A stretch of 64,000 nucleotides of DNA, taken from assembly GCF_036347055.1 (NCBI RefSeq), contig NZ_CP108882.1, positions 2,307,001 through 2,371,000 of the forward strand. Direction: 5' to 3'. The DNA comes from Streptomyces sp. NBC_00820. Lineage in GTDB: Bacteria; Actinomycetota; Actinomycetes; Streptomycetales; Streptomycetaceae. A model generated the notes under the pieces. That model ran no database searches. It was not told where the DNA came from and saw only the letters and a list, made by a program, of their open reading frames with translations. Position 1 is the stretch's first letter, and each line of letters starts with the position of its first letter. This document shows, one piece after another, positions 44,876-53,944 of the stretch. The position numbers and the translations under genes were made by a program.

Positions 44876-45274
44876 CTACTGGGTGCGGTTCTCACCGCGG
44901 TAGTACTCGAACACCCAGCCGAACAGGCCGATCACGATGATCGGGGCCGCGAAGTACACCAGCCACCAGCCGACCGCGATGCCGAGGAAGGCGAGGGCAC
45001 CGCCGACCGCCAGGGAGAGCGGCTGCCAGCTGTGCGGGCTGAAGAAGCCCAGCTCGCCCGCGTCGTCCGCGACGTCGGCCTCCTTGTCGTCCTGCGCGCC
45101 CGCGTCGACCCGCCGGGCCGTGAAGCCCAGGTAGAAGCCGATCATGATGCACAGGCCGAAGGCCAGGAAGAGTGCCGTGGTTCCGGCCGGATCCTTCGAC
45201 CACACGCCGTACACGACGGCCATGATCAGGATGAAGAAGCTCAGCCAGATGAACATCCGGCCCTGGATCTTCAC
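44876..45274 (-). CDS. ctaF: cytochrome c oxidase subunit IV (actinobacterial)
   Basis: A 132-residue subunit with four hydrophobic helices ([36 protein letters not shown]; and two at 85-125). This is the short actinobacterial CtaF, unlike proteobacterial subunit IV. The GTG overlaps the ctaD stop by 4 nt. Last gene of ctaCDF. Confidence 0.94.
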   Translation of the reverse strand: MKIQGRMFIWLSFFILIMAVVYGVWSKDPAGTTALFLAFGLCIMIGFYLGFTARRVDAGAQDDKEADVADDAGELGFFSPHSWQPLSLAVGGALAFLGIAVGWWLVYFAAPIIVIGLFGWVFEYYRGENRTQ

Positions 45275-47004
45275 TTGCCGGCCTCCTTGCTGTCCGCGAT
45301 GGCGCCACCGTGACCGGCGTGCTCAAGCTGCTCGAGGGCCGCGATCTCCGGGTGGTGCAGGTCGAACGCCGGGGATTCACTGCGAATCCGCGGCAGGGTG
45401 AGGAAGTTGTGCCGCGGCGGCGGGCAGGAGGTCGCCCACTCGAGCGAGCGGCCGTAGCCCCACGGGTCGTCGACGCCGACCGGCTTGCCGTACTTGGCCG
45501 TCTTCCACACGTTGTAGAGGAAGGGCAGGATCGACAGGCCCAGCAGGAACGAGCTGATCGTCGAGATCGTGTTCAGGGCGGTGAAGCCGTCGGCCGCCAG
45601 GTAGTCGGCGTACCGGCGCGGCATGCCCTCGGCACCCAGCCAGTGCTGGACCAGGAAGGTGCCGTGGAAGCCGATGAACAGCGTCCAGAAGGTGATCTTG
45701 CCGAGGCGCTCGTCGAGCATCTTGCCGGTGAACTTCGGCCACCAGAAGTGGAAGCCGGAGAACATCGCGAAGACGACGGTGCCGAACACGACGTAGTGGA
45801 AGTGCGCCACCACGAAGTACGAGTCCGAGACGTGGAAGTCCATCGGCGGCGCGGCCAGGATGACACCGGTCAGACCACCGAAGGTGAAGGTGATCAGGAA
45901 GCCGACCGCCCAGAGCATCGGAGTCTCGAAGGACAGCGAGCCCTTCCACATCGTTCCGATCCAGTTGAAGAACTTCACACCCGTCGGAACGGCGATGAGG
46001 AACGTCATGAAGGAGAAGAACGGCAGGAGAACACCGCCGGTGACGTACATGTGGTGGGCCCACACCGTCACGGAGAGACCGGCGATCGAGATCGTCGCGG
46101 CGATCAGACCCATGTAACCGAACATCGGCTTACGGGAGAAGACCGGGATCACTTCGCTGATGATGCCGAAGAACGGCAGCGCGATGATGTACACCTCTGG
46201 GTGTCCGAAGAACCAGAAGAGGTGTTGCCATAGCAGTGCTCCGCCGTTGGCCGCGTCGAAGACGTGGGCGCCGAACTTGCGGTCCGCCTCCAGGGCGAAC
46301 AGCGCGGCGGCCAGGACCGGGAAGGCGAGCAGGACCAGGACACCGGTCAGCAGCACGTTCCACACGAAGATCGGCATGCGGAACATGGTCATGCCCGGCG
46401 CGCGCATGCAGATGATCGTGGTGATGAAGTTGACCGAGCCGAGGATGGTGCCGAAGCCGGAGAAGGCCAGACCCATGATCCACATGTCGGCGCCGATACC
46501 CGGCGAGCGGACGGCGTCCGACAGCGGGGAGTAGGCGAACCAGCCGAAGTCGGCCGCACCCTGCGGGGTGAGGAAGCCGCCGACGGCGATCGTCGAGCCG
46601 AACAGGTAGAGCCAGTAGGCGAACATGTTCAGCCGCGGGAACGCGACGTCGGGGGCACCGATCTGGAGCGGCATGATCCAGTTCGCGAAACCGGCGAACA
46701 GCGGCGTCGCGAACATCAGCAGCATGATCGTGCCGTGCATCGTGAACGCCTGGTTGAACTGCTCGTTCGACATCATCTGCAGGCCCGGACGGGCCAGCTC
46801 TGCGCGCATGAGCAGCGCCATGACGCCGCCGATCAGGAAGAACACGAACGACGTCGCCAGATACAGCGTGCCGATCGTCTTGTGGTCGGTGGTGGTCAGC
46901 CACTTCACCACGACATTGCCGGGCTGCTTGCGCCTGACCGGCAGCTCGTTCTCGTACGAGTCCTCAGCTGCCGCGGCACCCTGGGGTTCGTTGAGGATGC
47001 TCAC
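45271..47004 (-). CDS. ctaD: cytochrome c oxidase subunit I
   Basis: A 577-residue catalytic subunit with about 12 helices. Haem-a ligand in [10 protein letters not shown] (near 89), the CuB/Tyr site in FGHPEVYI (near 265), the CuB pair in [10 protein letters not shown] (near 315), and haem a3/a ligands in [11 protein letters not shown] (near 400). Oxygen is reduced here. The GTG at 47004 overlaps the ctaC stop by 4 nt. In M. tuberculosis ctaD is elsewhere; here it sits between ctaC and ctaF. Confidence 0.97.
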   Translation of the reverse strand: MSILNEPQGAAAAEDSYENELPVRRKQPGNVVVKWLTTTDHKTIGTLYLATSFVFFLIGGVMALLMRAELARPGLQMMSNEQFNQAFTMHGTIMLLMFATPLFAGFANWIMPLQIGAPDVAFPRLNMFAYWLYLFGSTIAVGGFLTPQGAADFGWFAYSPLSDAVRSPGIGADMWIMGLAFSGFGTILGSVNFITTIICMRAPGMTMFRMPIFVWNVLLTGVLVLLAFPVLAAALFALEADRKFGAHVFDAANGGALLWQHLFWFFGHPEVYIIALPFFGIISEVIPVFSRKPMFGYMGLIAATISIAGLSVTVWAHHMYVTGGVLLPFFSFMTFLIAVPTGVKFFNWIGTMWKGSLSFETPMLWAVGFLITFTFGGLTGVILAAPPMDFHVSDSYFVVAHFHYVVFGTVVFAMFSGFHFWWPKFTGKMLDERLGKITFWTLFIGFHGTFLVQHWLGAEGMPRRYADYLAADGFTALNTISTISSFLLGLSILPFLYNVWKTAKYGKPVGVDDPWGYGRSLEWATSCPPPRHNFLTLPRIRSESPAFDLHHPEIAALEQLEHAGHGGAIADSKEAGK

Positions 47005-47960
47005 AGGTTGTTCGTCTCCCGGTTCTTCTCGTGGCTCGTCTGCGCGATGCCGGCGGGAAGGTAACCGGTCTGCCCCTTCTTGGCGAGGTCCTTGAGGTGC
47101 TGCTCGTAACGCTCGGGGGAGACGACCTTCACGTTGAACAGCATCCGGGAGTGGTCGACGCCGCAGAGTTCCGCGCACTTGCCCAGGAAGGTGCCCTCAT
47201 GGTTGGGGGTCACCTGGAAGGCGTTGGTGTGGCCCGGGATGACGTCCTGCTTCATCAGGAACGGCACCACCCAGAAGGAGTGGATGACGTCACGCGAGGT
47301 GAGGATGAAGCGGACGGTCTTGCCCTTGGGCAGCCAGAGCGTCGGACCCGGGTTCTTGGTCTGCGGGTTCCGCGTGCCGGGCGTACCGACGTCGTAGACA
47401 CCGCCGGCGTTCGCCGGGAACTGCTTGACGAACCGGTCCGGAATCGCTTCCAGGTTCGGGTCCGTCTTGGCGTCACCCGTCGAACCGGGGACGTTCTCGA
47501 TGTAGTTGAAGCCCCAGCTCCACTGGAAGCCGACCACGTTGACCGTGACGTCAGGCTTCTTTTCGAGACTGAGGAGCTTCGATTCGTCCCGGGCCGTGAA
47601 GTAGAAGAGCACCGAGATGATGATGATCGGGACCACCGTGTACAGGGCCTCGATCGGCATGTTGTACCGGGTCTGCGGAGGAACCTCGACCTTGGAGCGG
47701 CTGCGCCGGTGGAAGAAAGCACTCCACAGGATCAGACCCCACACCAGCACGCCGACGGCGAGCGCGGCAGCCCAGGAGCCCTGCCACAGGGAGAGGATCC
47801 GCGGAGCCTCTTCCGTGGTCGGGGTGGGCATACCAAGGCGGGGGAAGTCCTTGTATGTGCAACCGGTTGCGGTCGCCAGGACCAGGCCCGCGGTCATTGC
47901 CATCAGCAGCTTCCGCCGCATCGGGCGCCGCGGCGAGCGGTCGGAGCCGTTGGGACTCAC
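47001..47960 (-). CDS. ctaC: cytochrome c oxidase subunit II
   Basis: A 319-residue lipoprotein subunit carrying the CuA centre. Lipobox ATGC (Cys34), two membrane helices (about 60-80 and 105-125), then the cupredoxin domain with ligands in VIHSFWVP and [14 protein letters not shown] near 265. Accepts electrons from QcrC. The GTG at 47960 has GGGAAGG 7 nt upstream; the longer frame to 48107 is not supported. First gene of ctaCDF. Confidence 0.96.
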   Translation of the reverse strand: MSPNGSDRSPRRPMRRKLLMAMTAGLVLATATGCTYKDFPRLGMPTPTTEEAPRILSLWQGSWAAALAVGVLVWGLILWSAFFHRRSRSKVEVPPQTRYNMPIEALYTVVPIIIISVLFYFTARDESKLLSLEKKPDVTVNVVGFQWSWGFNYIENVPGSTGDAKTDPNLEAIPDRFVKQFPANAGGVYDVGTPGTRNPQTKNPGPTLWLPKGKTVRFILTSRDVIHSFWVVPFLMKQDVIPGHTNAFQVTPNHEGTFLGKCAELCGVDHSRMLFNVKVVSPERYEQHLKDLAKKGQTGYLPAGIAQTSHEKNRETNNL

Positions 47961-48039
47961 GTAGCGCCTTCCCGAGAGTCTCGCCCGCGCGGTCGGCTGC
48001 GGCCTTCTCGCTGGTCGGTCGCCGCCCTGCGTCGGGCAG

Positions 48040-48070
48040 GGGTTTGGATGTTTATGCGGACCAAACCCTA
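48040..48070 (-). promoter_or_regulatory. ctaC promoter -10 with operator-like inverted repeat
   Basis: GGGTTTGG (48040-48047) and CCAAACCC (48061-48068) form an 8-bp inverted repeat 13 nt apart. A TAGGGT -10 box on the minus strand (48065-48070) overlaps one arm. A repressor bound here would block the ctaCDF promoter. The rest of the 440-bp gap up to 48389 is GC-rich with CCGCGCGC-type low complexity (48240-48320) and no gene. Confidence 0.55.
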
Positions 48071-48401
48071 GCCCACCCCCTCCGGGGGTTCGCGGGGAGG
48101 GGGGCATACGCGCCGCCGGTCACTCCGAAGGGGTGCGATCGGGCACCTAATCGCTGCGGGTTGGGGCGTTTTGGGCACGGCGAGGGGTGCGTTGTGCCTG
48201 GTCGCACCGCCTGGCTCGCACCCCCGTACCCACCCCCCGCGTCCACTCCGGCCCGCACCCGCGCGCCCGGCCCCGCCCGCACCCCCGCGCCCACCCGCGC
48301 TCGCACCCGCGCGCGAGCGCGGGGGCACCCCCTCACGGCGGCACCGCGGATCGGAGCGGCCCCCTGCCCCCGTTCTCCGCGCGGCGTTCTAACGTTGCCC
48401 T

Positions 48402-49781
48402 GTGTCCTACTTCGACGCCGCGTCCACCGCACCCCTCCATCCCGTGGCCCGCCAGGCCCTGCTGGCCTCCCTCGACGACGGGTGGGCCGATCCGGCGCGC
48501 CTGTACCGGGAGGGGCGCAAGGCGCGGATGCTGCTGGACGCGGCCCGGGAGGCGGCCGCCGAGGCGGTGGGGTGCCGGGCGGACGAGCTGGTGTTCACGT
48601 CGTCCGGGACCCGGGCCGTACACACGGGCGTCGCGGGGGCGTTGGCCGGTCGGCGGCGGGTGGGACGTCACCTGATCGTGTCCTCTGTCGAACATTCCTG
48701 CGTCCTCCATTCGGCGGAATCGTTCGAGGCGGACGGGGGGTCCGTCACCCAGGTGGGCGTCGGCCGGACGGGAGAGGTCGATCCGTCCGCCTACGCGGCC
48801 GCGCTCCGGCCGGACACCGCGCTGGCGTGTCTGCAGTCGGCCAACCACGAGGTCGGGACCGTACAGCCGGTGGCCGACGTTGCCGAGCTGTGCCGGGCGG
48901 CGGGGGTGCCGCTGCTGGTGGACGCCGCCCAGTCGCTGGGCTGGGGGCCGGTCGAGGGCGGCTGGTCGCTGCTGACGGGCAGTGCGCACAAGTGGGGCGG
49001 CCCGTCGGGGGTGGGGCTGCTCGTCGTGCGCAAGGGAGTGCGGTTCGCCGCCCAGGGCCCGGTCGACGAACGGGAGTCGGGGCGCGCGGCCGGGTTCGAG
49101 AACATCCCGGCGATCGTGGCGGCCGTGGCCGCCCTGCGCGCGGTGCGGGCCGACGCGGCGCGGGAGGCGGTACGACTGCGGGACCTGACGGAGCGGATCC
49201 GGACCCTGGTGCCCCAGTTGGTGCCGGACGCGCAGGTGGTGGGTGACGCCGAGCGGCGGCTGCCCGGGATCGTCACCTTCTCCTGTCTCTACGTCGACGG
49301 AGAGGCGCTGCTGCACGGGCTGGACCGCGAGGGTTTCGCCGTGTCGTCCGGGTCCTCCTGCACGAGCAGCACGCTGACGCCCAGCCATGTACTCAAGGCG
49401 ATGGGGGTGCTGACCGAGGGGAACGTACGGGTCTCGCTGCCGTCGGGGACCGCCGCGGAGGACGTGGAGCACTTCCTGCGGGTGCTGCCGCGGGTGGTGG
49501 CGGACGTGCGGACGGGGTCCGGTCCCCGCGAGGCGGTGGCGGCCCACGCCCGGGACGGCGTCCTCGTCGTCGACTCGCTCGGCAAGCGGTGCCCGATTCC
49601 GGTCATCGAGCTGGCCAAGGTCATCGGGGACGTCCCGGTGGGCGGCACGGTCCGCGTCCTGTCGGACGACGAGGCCGCCCGCCTGGACATCCCCGCGTGG
49701 TGCGAGATGCGCGGCCAGCAGTACGTGGGCGAGGAGCCGGCGGAGCGGGGCACGGCGTACGTCGTACGCCGCCTGAGCTGA
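48402..49781 (+). CDS. cysteine desulfurase fused to a TusA-like sulfur-carrier domain
   Basis: A 459-residue fusion. Residues 1-375 are a NifS/IscS-type PLP desulfurase: EHSCVLHSAE near 97, SANHEVGTVQPV near 146, PLLVDAAQSLGW near 168, PLP lysine in TGSAHKWGGPSGVG near 192, and catalytic Cys in SSGSSCTSS near 325. Residues 380-459 are a TusA/SirA domain with CPIP (near 395) whose Cys accepts persulfide. So sulfur can be passed within one chain. The GTG is 6 nt after TAACGT: leaderless. Divergent from ctaCDF, whose CuA/haem maturation does not need it directly. Confidence 0.9.
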   Translation: MSYFDAASTAPLHPVARQALLASLDDGWADPARLYREGRKARMLLDAAREAAAEAVGCRADELVFTSSGTRAVHTGVAGALAGRRRVGRHLIVSSVEHSCVLHSAESFEADGGSVTQVGVGRTGEVDPSAYAAALRPDTALACLQSANHEVGTVQPVADVAELCRAAGVPLLVDAAQSLGWGPVEGGWSLLTGSAHKWGGPSGVGLLVVRKGVRFAAQGPVDERESGRAAGFENIPAIVAAVAALRAVRADAAREAVRLRDLTERIRTLVPQLVPDAQVVGDAERRLPGIVTFSCLYVDGEALLHGLDREGFAVSSGSSCTSSTLTPSHVLKAMGVLTEGNVRVSLPSGTAAEDVEHFLRVLPRVVADVRTGSGPREAVAAHARDGVLVVDSLGKRCPIPVIELAKVIGDVPVGGTVRVLSDDEAARLDIPAWCEMRGQQYVGEEPAERGTAYVVRRLS

Positions 49782-49872
49782 TCCGCGGGGTGTGGGCGGC
49801 GCCCCGGCGGTGGTGCGGTGCGGGAAAGCACGCTCGCCTCGGCGCACCCGCACCTCCGTCCGGCCGGCCCGC

Positions 49873-49894
49873 CCGGCCCGCGCGTGCGGGCCGG
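49873..49894. terminator. terminator between desulfurase and adenosine kinase
   Basis: 9-bp stem (CCGGCCCGC, 49873-49881, with GCGGGCCGG, 49886-49894) with a 4-nt loop between convergent stops. Confidence 0.75.
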
Positions 49895-49918
49895 TGCGTG
49901 CTCAGGCCGGGTGCGTGA

Positions 49919-50893
49919 TCAGGCCAGGTGCGCCTGGATCTCCTCGGCCGCCTCGAGCCCGTACGCCTTGGTGAACCGGTCCATGAAGTGCGCCCGGCGC
50001 AGCTGGTACTCCTGCGTACCCACCGTCTCGATGACGAGCGTCGCCAGCATGCAGCCGACCTGGGCGGCGCGCTCCAGGGAGACGCCCCACGCCAGCCCGG
50101 ACAGGAAGCCCGCGCGGAAGGCGTCGCCGACGCCCGTGGGGTCGGCCTTGAGCTCCTCCTCGGGGCAGCCGACCTCGATCGGGTCCTCGCCGACGCGCTC
50201 GATGCGTACGCCGCGCGAGCCCAGCGTGGTGACGCGGTGGCCGACCTTGGCGAGGATCTCCTCGTCGCTCCAGCCGGTCTTGGCCTGGATCAGGCCCTTC
50301 TCGTACTCGTTGGAGAACAGGTACGTCGCGCCCTCCAGCAGTATCCGGATCTCCTCGCCCTCCATGCGGGCGATCTGCTGGGAGAAGTCGGCGGCGAAGG
50401 AGATCCCGCGGGAGCGGCACTCCTCCGTGTGGCGGAGCATGCCCTCCGGGTCGTCGGCGCCGATCAGGACCAGGTCGAGGCCGTCGACACGGTCGGCGAC
50501 GGTCTTCAGCTCGATGAGGCGGGCCTCGCTCATGGCGCCGGTGTAGAAGGAGCCGATCTGGTTGTGGTCGGCGTCCGTGGTGCACACGAAGCGGGCGGTG
50601 TGCAGGGTCTCGGAGATGCGGACCGACTCGGTGTCCACGCCGTGCCGGTCGAGCCAGGCCCGGTACTCGTCGAAGTCGAAGCCGGCGGCGCCGACCAGGA
50701 TCGGCCGGGTGCCGAGCTGGCCCATGCCGAAGGCGATGTTGGCGCCGACGCCGCCCCGGCGGACGTCCAGGTTGTCGACCAGGAAGGAGAGCGAGACCGT
50801 GTGCAGCTGGTCCGCGACGAACTGGTCGGCGAAGCGGCCGGGGAAGGTCATGAGGTGGTCGGTGGCGATGGAGCCGGTGACTGCGATGCGCAC
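49919..50893 (-). CDS. adoK: adenosine kinase-type carbohydrate kinase (PfkB family)
   Basis: A 324-residue PfkB kinase. N-terminal VTGSIATDHLMTFPGRF is the mycobacterial AdoK pattern as I recall it; GGVGANIAFG near 47 is the substrate motif, and the catalytic base is in DPTGVGDAFRAGFLSG near 251. Phosphorylates adenosine (salvage) in M. tuberculosis; other sugars are possible. GTG at 50893, AGGAG about 11 nt upstream. Same position as Rv2202c. Confidence 0.88.
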   Translation of the reverse strand: MRIAVTGSIATDHLMTFPGRFADQFVADQLHTVSLSFLVDNLDVRRGGVGANIAFGMGQLGTRPILVGAAGFDFDEYRAWLDRHGVDTESVRISETLHTARFVCTTDADHNQIGSFYTGAMSEARLIELKTVADRVDGLDLVLIGADDPEGMLRHTEECRSRGISFAADFSQQIARMEGEEIRILLEGATYLFSNEYEKGLIQAKTGWSDEEILAKVGHRVTTLGSRGVRIERVGEDPIEVGCPEEELKADPTGVGDAFRAGFLSGLAWGVSLERAAQVGCMLATLVIETVGTQEYQLRRAHFMDRFTKAYGLEAAEEIQAHLA

Positions 50894-51023
50894 GACGGGC
50901 GTTCTCCTGCGGGAGGTGGGGTTGACGGTTCACGCTACCCGTTCACGGGCGGCCGTAGAAGTTGCCGAAACTACCCGATAGTAGATCTTTCTTCGCGGCG
51001 CTTCGCATGTCTACGGTGCCGTC

Positions 51024-51233
51024 ATGACGAACCTCAGGGTCGCTTCCCCCGCTCCGGCCGACCTCGAAGGCGATTTCGCCTCGCTGCGCGGCGACTGTGC
51101 CCGGATGGCTCCGCGCTGGGCGGCTCCGGCGCACACCGACTCCCGTCCGGTGCCGCCGTCCCTGATCCACGGCGTGTCCGTGCCGGCCCGGTCCGCCCGG
51201 CTGCTGGACGCCATGTCGGACTACGGCGACTGA
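51024..51233 (+). CDS. small protein of unknown function
   Basis: A 69-residue frame with about 90 percent G/C at third positions and an ATG 6 nt after a TACGGT -10 box, a leaderless arrangement that supports it being a real gene. Pro/Ala/Arg-rich, no membrane helix or cysteine motif, ending DAMSDYGD. Just upstream of the Pro-rich membrane protein. Family not recognised. Confidence 0.6.
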   Translation: MTNLRVASPAPADLEGDFASLRGDCARMAPRWAAPAHTDSRPVPPSLIHGVSVPARSARLLDAMSDYGD

Positions 51234-51335
51234 TTCCCAGGGGCGCACTGACGGGAACCGTGCGCTCCCCTCGCGCGTCCCATCGCCGTCCCCCGTGCCG
51301 GGGACGCGGGACACCATCCAGCGAGGAGCGATGCG

Positions 51336-53189
51336 GTGAACACCGAGCGGCCGGAGAACCCCGAGAGCGCCGAGGAACCGGAGCCGCCCGAGGACACCGG
51401 AGCCCCTGAAGCCCTTGGCTCCCCGAAGACTCCGGCAGTCTCTGACTCCCCGGCAAGCCCGGCGCCCTCTGGCTCCCCGGTGACTCCGGCGCCCTCCGGG
51501 ACTCCCGTGGCTTCAGAGCCGTCCGGAACTTCCGAGTCGCCCAAGACCCCTGCCGCGTCCGAGCTGCCCGAGGCTCCCAAGCCGTCCGAGGCTCCCAAGC
51601 CGTCCGGGACTTCCGAGCCGCCCGAGGCCCCTGCCGCATCCGAACCGCCCGAGGCTCCCGAGTCCTCCGAGGTCCACGGGGCCGACGAGGTCGACGAGGT
51701 CAGCGAGGTCGGCGGGGCTCCTCGGGCCGGTGAGGGGGGTGCCGGTGGGCCGGCCGGGTGGCGTCGCTCCCCCGTGGTCGTCGCGTCCGTGGCCGCCGCC
51801 GTGCTGCTGGCCGGGGGCGGTGGGGCGTACCTCGCCGCGGGCGCCGGTCCGGGCGGCCGTACGAGCCCCGGCGCATCCGGTGGCGGGGCCACTCCCCCGC
51901 TCCTCGCCCTGGACAGCGGTCCGGGGGGCGGCACGGAGGGCATCGCGCCCGGCGAGCCGGACCCGTACGGGGTGACGTACGTGGCCGCGGGGAAGCTGCC
52001 GGACGGGCCGGGCACGGCGCCGGTGTACGCGCCGCGGCGCGGGGTCGGCGAGGAGGCGGTGGCGCGGCTGGCGAAGGCGCTCGGGATCGAGGGGAAGCCG
52101 GTGGCCGAGGGCGGCGGCTGGCGGGTCGGCGGGGGTGGTGACGCGTCCGGGCCGGCGCTGCGGGTGAGCGGGGACGCCCCGGGCAACTGGACGTACAGCC
52201 GGTACGCGCCCGGCACCGACGACTGCCGGAAGGTCACCGTGTGCGCGCAGGACCCCGGTGCCCCGGCGGCCGCTCCGGTGAGCGCGGCGGCGGCACGGCG
52301 GGTGGCCGCGCCCGTGCTGAAGGCGCTCGGGCAGGACGACGCGAAGGTCGACGCGGGCCAGGTCATGGGGGCGCGGCGGGTGGTGAACGCCGATCCGGTG
52401 GTGGGCGGGTTCCCGACGTACGGCTGGACGACCGGGCTGACCGTCGACCAGCGGGGCTCGGTCGTCGGCGGCCACGGGCTGCTGGCGGCGCCGGTCAAGG
52501 GCGCCTCCTACCCGGTGCTGGGCGCGCGGCAGACGCTGGAGCGGATGAACGCGGCGCGGCCGGACGGCCATCGGATGGGCATCGGCGGCTGCCCGAGCCC
52601 CGTACCCCTGCGGGAGCGGCTGGAGCAGCCATGCGGCCGGTCCGCGCCGGCGTCCCGGGCGGGCACGGTCACGGTGGACGAGGCGGTGTTCGGGCTGGCC
52701 GCGCGGCCGGTCGGCGGGCGGCTGACGCTGGTGCCGTCCTGGCTGTTCCAGGCGCGGGGCGCGACGGCCCGGGGCGCCTTCACCGTGGCCGGTCCGGCGG
52801 TCGCCCCGGCGTACCTGACCTCGCCGTCGCCGTCGTCGTCGGCGCCCGTTCAGGAGCCGACCTCGGGGCCGGCCTCGGGACAGACCTCGAAGCCGGTGGC
52901 ACGGGACGTGCCGGCGGACGGCTACACGGCCGGCGGACGGAACCTGGCCGTGAGCTTCACGGGCGGGGTGTGCGCCACGTACGCGGTGTCGGTGAAGGAG
53001 AGCGCGGAGCGGGTGACGGTGACGGTGACCGAGCGGTCCCGGCCGCACACGATGTGCGTGGCCATGGCCAGGTTCTATGTGCGGACCGTGCGGCTGGACG
53101 CGCCGCTGGACGGCCGGACGGTGGTCGGTGGCGACGGCCGGCCGGTGCCGGAGGGCGGGCCGGGGGCGTCGGGGCGGCCGGCGCGCTGA
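51336..53189 (+). CDS. Pro/Glu-rich membrane-anchored secreted protein
   Basis: A 617-residue protein. Residues 1-140 are a cytosolic Pro/Ser/Glu low-complexity region (repeats of SEPPEAP, APKPSEAP), then one membrane helix (about 146-170, VVVASVAAAVLLAGGGGAYLAAG), then a large outer region (175-617) with two Cys-containing patches (DDCRKVTVCAQ near 305; GGCPSPVPLRERLEQPCG near 420). No enzyme motif seen. GTG with GAGGAG 7 nt upstream. Function unknown. Confidence 0.78.
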   Translation: MNTERPENPESAEEPEPPEDTGAPEALGSPKTPAVSDSPASPAPSGSPVTPAPSGTPVASEPSGTSESPKTPAASELPEAPKPSEAPKPSGTSEPPEAPAASEPPEAPESSEVHGADEVDEVSEVGGAPRAGEGGAGGPAGWRRSPVVVASVAAAVLLAGGGGAYLAAGAGPGGRTSPGASGGGATPPLLALDSGPGGGTEGIAPGEPDPYGVTYVAAGKLPDGPGTAPVYAPRRGVGEEAVARLAKALGIEGKPVAEGGGWRVGGGGDASGPALRVSGDAPGNWTYSRYAPGTDDCRKVTVCAQDPGAPAAAPVSAAAARRVAAPVLKALGQDDAKVDAGQVMGARRVVNADPVVGGFPTYGWTTGLTVDQRGSVVGGHGLLAAPVKGASYPVLGARQTLERMNAARPDGHRMGIGGCPSPVPLRERLEQPCGRSAPASRAGTVTVDEAVFGLAARPVGGRLTLVPSWLFQARGATARGAFTVAGPAVAPAYLTSPSPSSSAPVQEPTSGPASGQTSKPVARDVPADGYTAGGRNLAVSFTGGVCATYAVSVKESAERVTVTVTERSRPHTMCVAMARFYVRTVRLDAPLDGRTVVGGDGRPVPEGGPGASGRPAR

Positions 53190-53208
53190 CGCGGGCCGGG
53201 ACGCACGA

Positions 53209-53240
53209 AGGCGGCGGCCCCGTCAGGGAGTCCGCCGCCT
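53209..53240. terminator. terminator between the Pro-rich gene and the Fe-S carrier gene
   Basis: 9-bp stem (AGGCGGCGG, 53209-53217, with CCGCCGCCT, 53232-53240) in the 73-bp gap between convergent stops. Confidence 0.72.
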
Positions 53241-53262
53241 CGTCCGTCAGGCCTTGGCCCGA

Positions 53263-53619
53263 TCAGCTGAAGGAGTCGCCGCAGGCGCAGGAGCCGGTCG
53301 CGTTCGGGTTGTCGATCGTGAAGCCCTGCTTCTCGATCGTGTCCACGAAGTCGACGGTGGCGCCGCCGAGGTAGGGGGCGCTCATGCGGTCGGTGACGAC
53401 CTTGACCCCGTCGAAGTCCTTCACCACGTCGCCGTCGAGCGAGCGCTCGTCGAAGAAGAGCTGGTAACGCAGGCCGGAGCAGCCGCCGGGCTGGACGGCG
53501 ACACGCAGGGCGAGGTCGTCGCGACCCTCCTGGTCGAGCAGGGCCTTGACCTTGGACGCGGCGGCGTCGGTCAGGATGATGCCGTCGGTGACGGTGGTGG
53601 TCTCGTCCGATACGGACAT
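53263..53619 (-). CDS. erpA: A-type iron-sulfur carrier (HesB/IscA/ErpA family)
   Basis: A 118-residue Fe-S scaffold/carrier. The three cluster cysteines are C47 in PGGCSGLRY and the CAC pair in GSCACGDSF near 110. Delivers clusters to apoproteins. The ATG at 53619 follows GGGAGAGA. It stands 325 bp from nadA, whose product needs a [4Fe-4S] cluster, and not far from the desulfurase-TusA fusion. Equals Rv2204c. Confidence 0.94.
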   Translation of the reverse strand: MSVSDETTTVTDGIILTDAAASKVKALLDQEGRDDLALRVAVQPGGCSGLRYQLFFDERSLDGDVVKDFDGVKVVTDRMSAPYLGGATVDFVDTIEKQGFTIDNPNATGSCACGDSFS

Positions 53620-53874
53620 CTACATCTCTCCCGGGTTGTACGGAGACAGCTTTCCGACGAGTGCAACCGGTGCGTCCGCGGATTCATTCCGCGCCGGGCA
53701 TTCGCGTGGTCGCGTTCTGCTTCTCTCCTCATGCTCGCACATGGCCGCGAGCACGGACAGCGGCACGGACGGCGGCACGGGACGGGACCCGCCCGGTCCG
53801 GGTGGGCCGGTCCGGGTGGGCCGTGCGGCGGGGAGCGCCTGCGCGGGATTCATGTCACATGGACGTTATGGGCA

Positions 53875-53903
53875 TCGTCAAAGTGACGTGAAGCAGTTAT
53901 GAT
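53875..53903 (+). promoter_or_regulatory. promoter of nadA
   Basis: TCGTCA (53875-53880), a 17-nt spacer and TATGAT (53898-53903), the most AT-rich spot in the 325-bp gap between erpA and nadA. An A/T-rich stretch (TAGATAGC...TTAGACGAAAAG) follows in the leader and could bind a NAD regulator. The rest of the gap (53640-53870) shows GGCACGG repeats and nothing else. Confidence 0.65.
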
Positions 53904-53944
53904 AGATAGCGTCAGTTAGACGAAAAGTAGAAAGGGTGCGTGTC

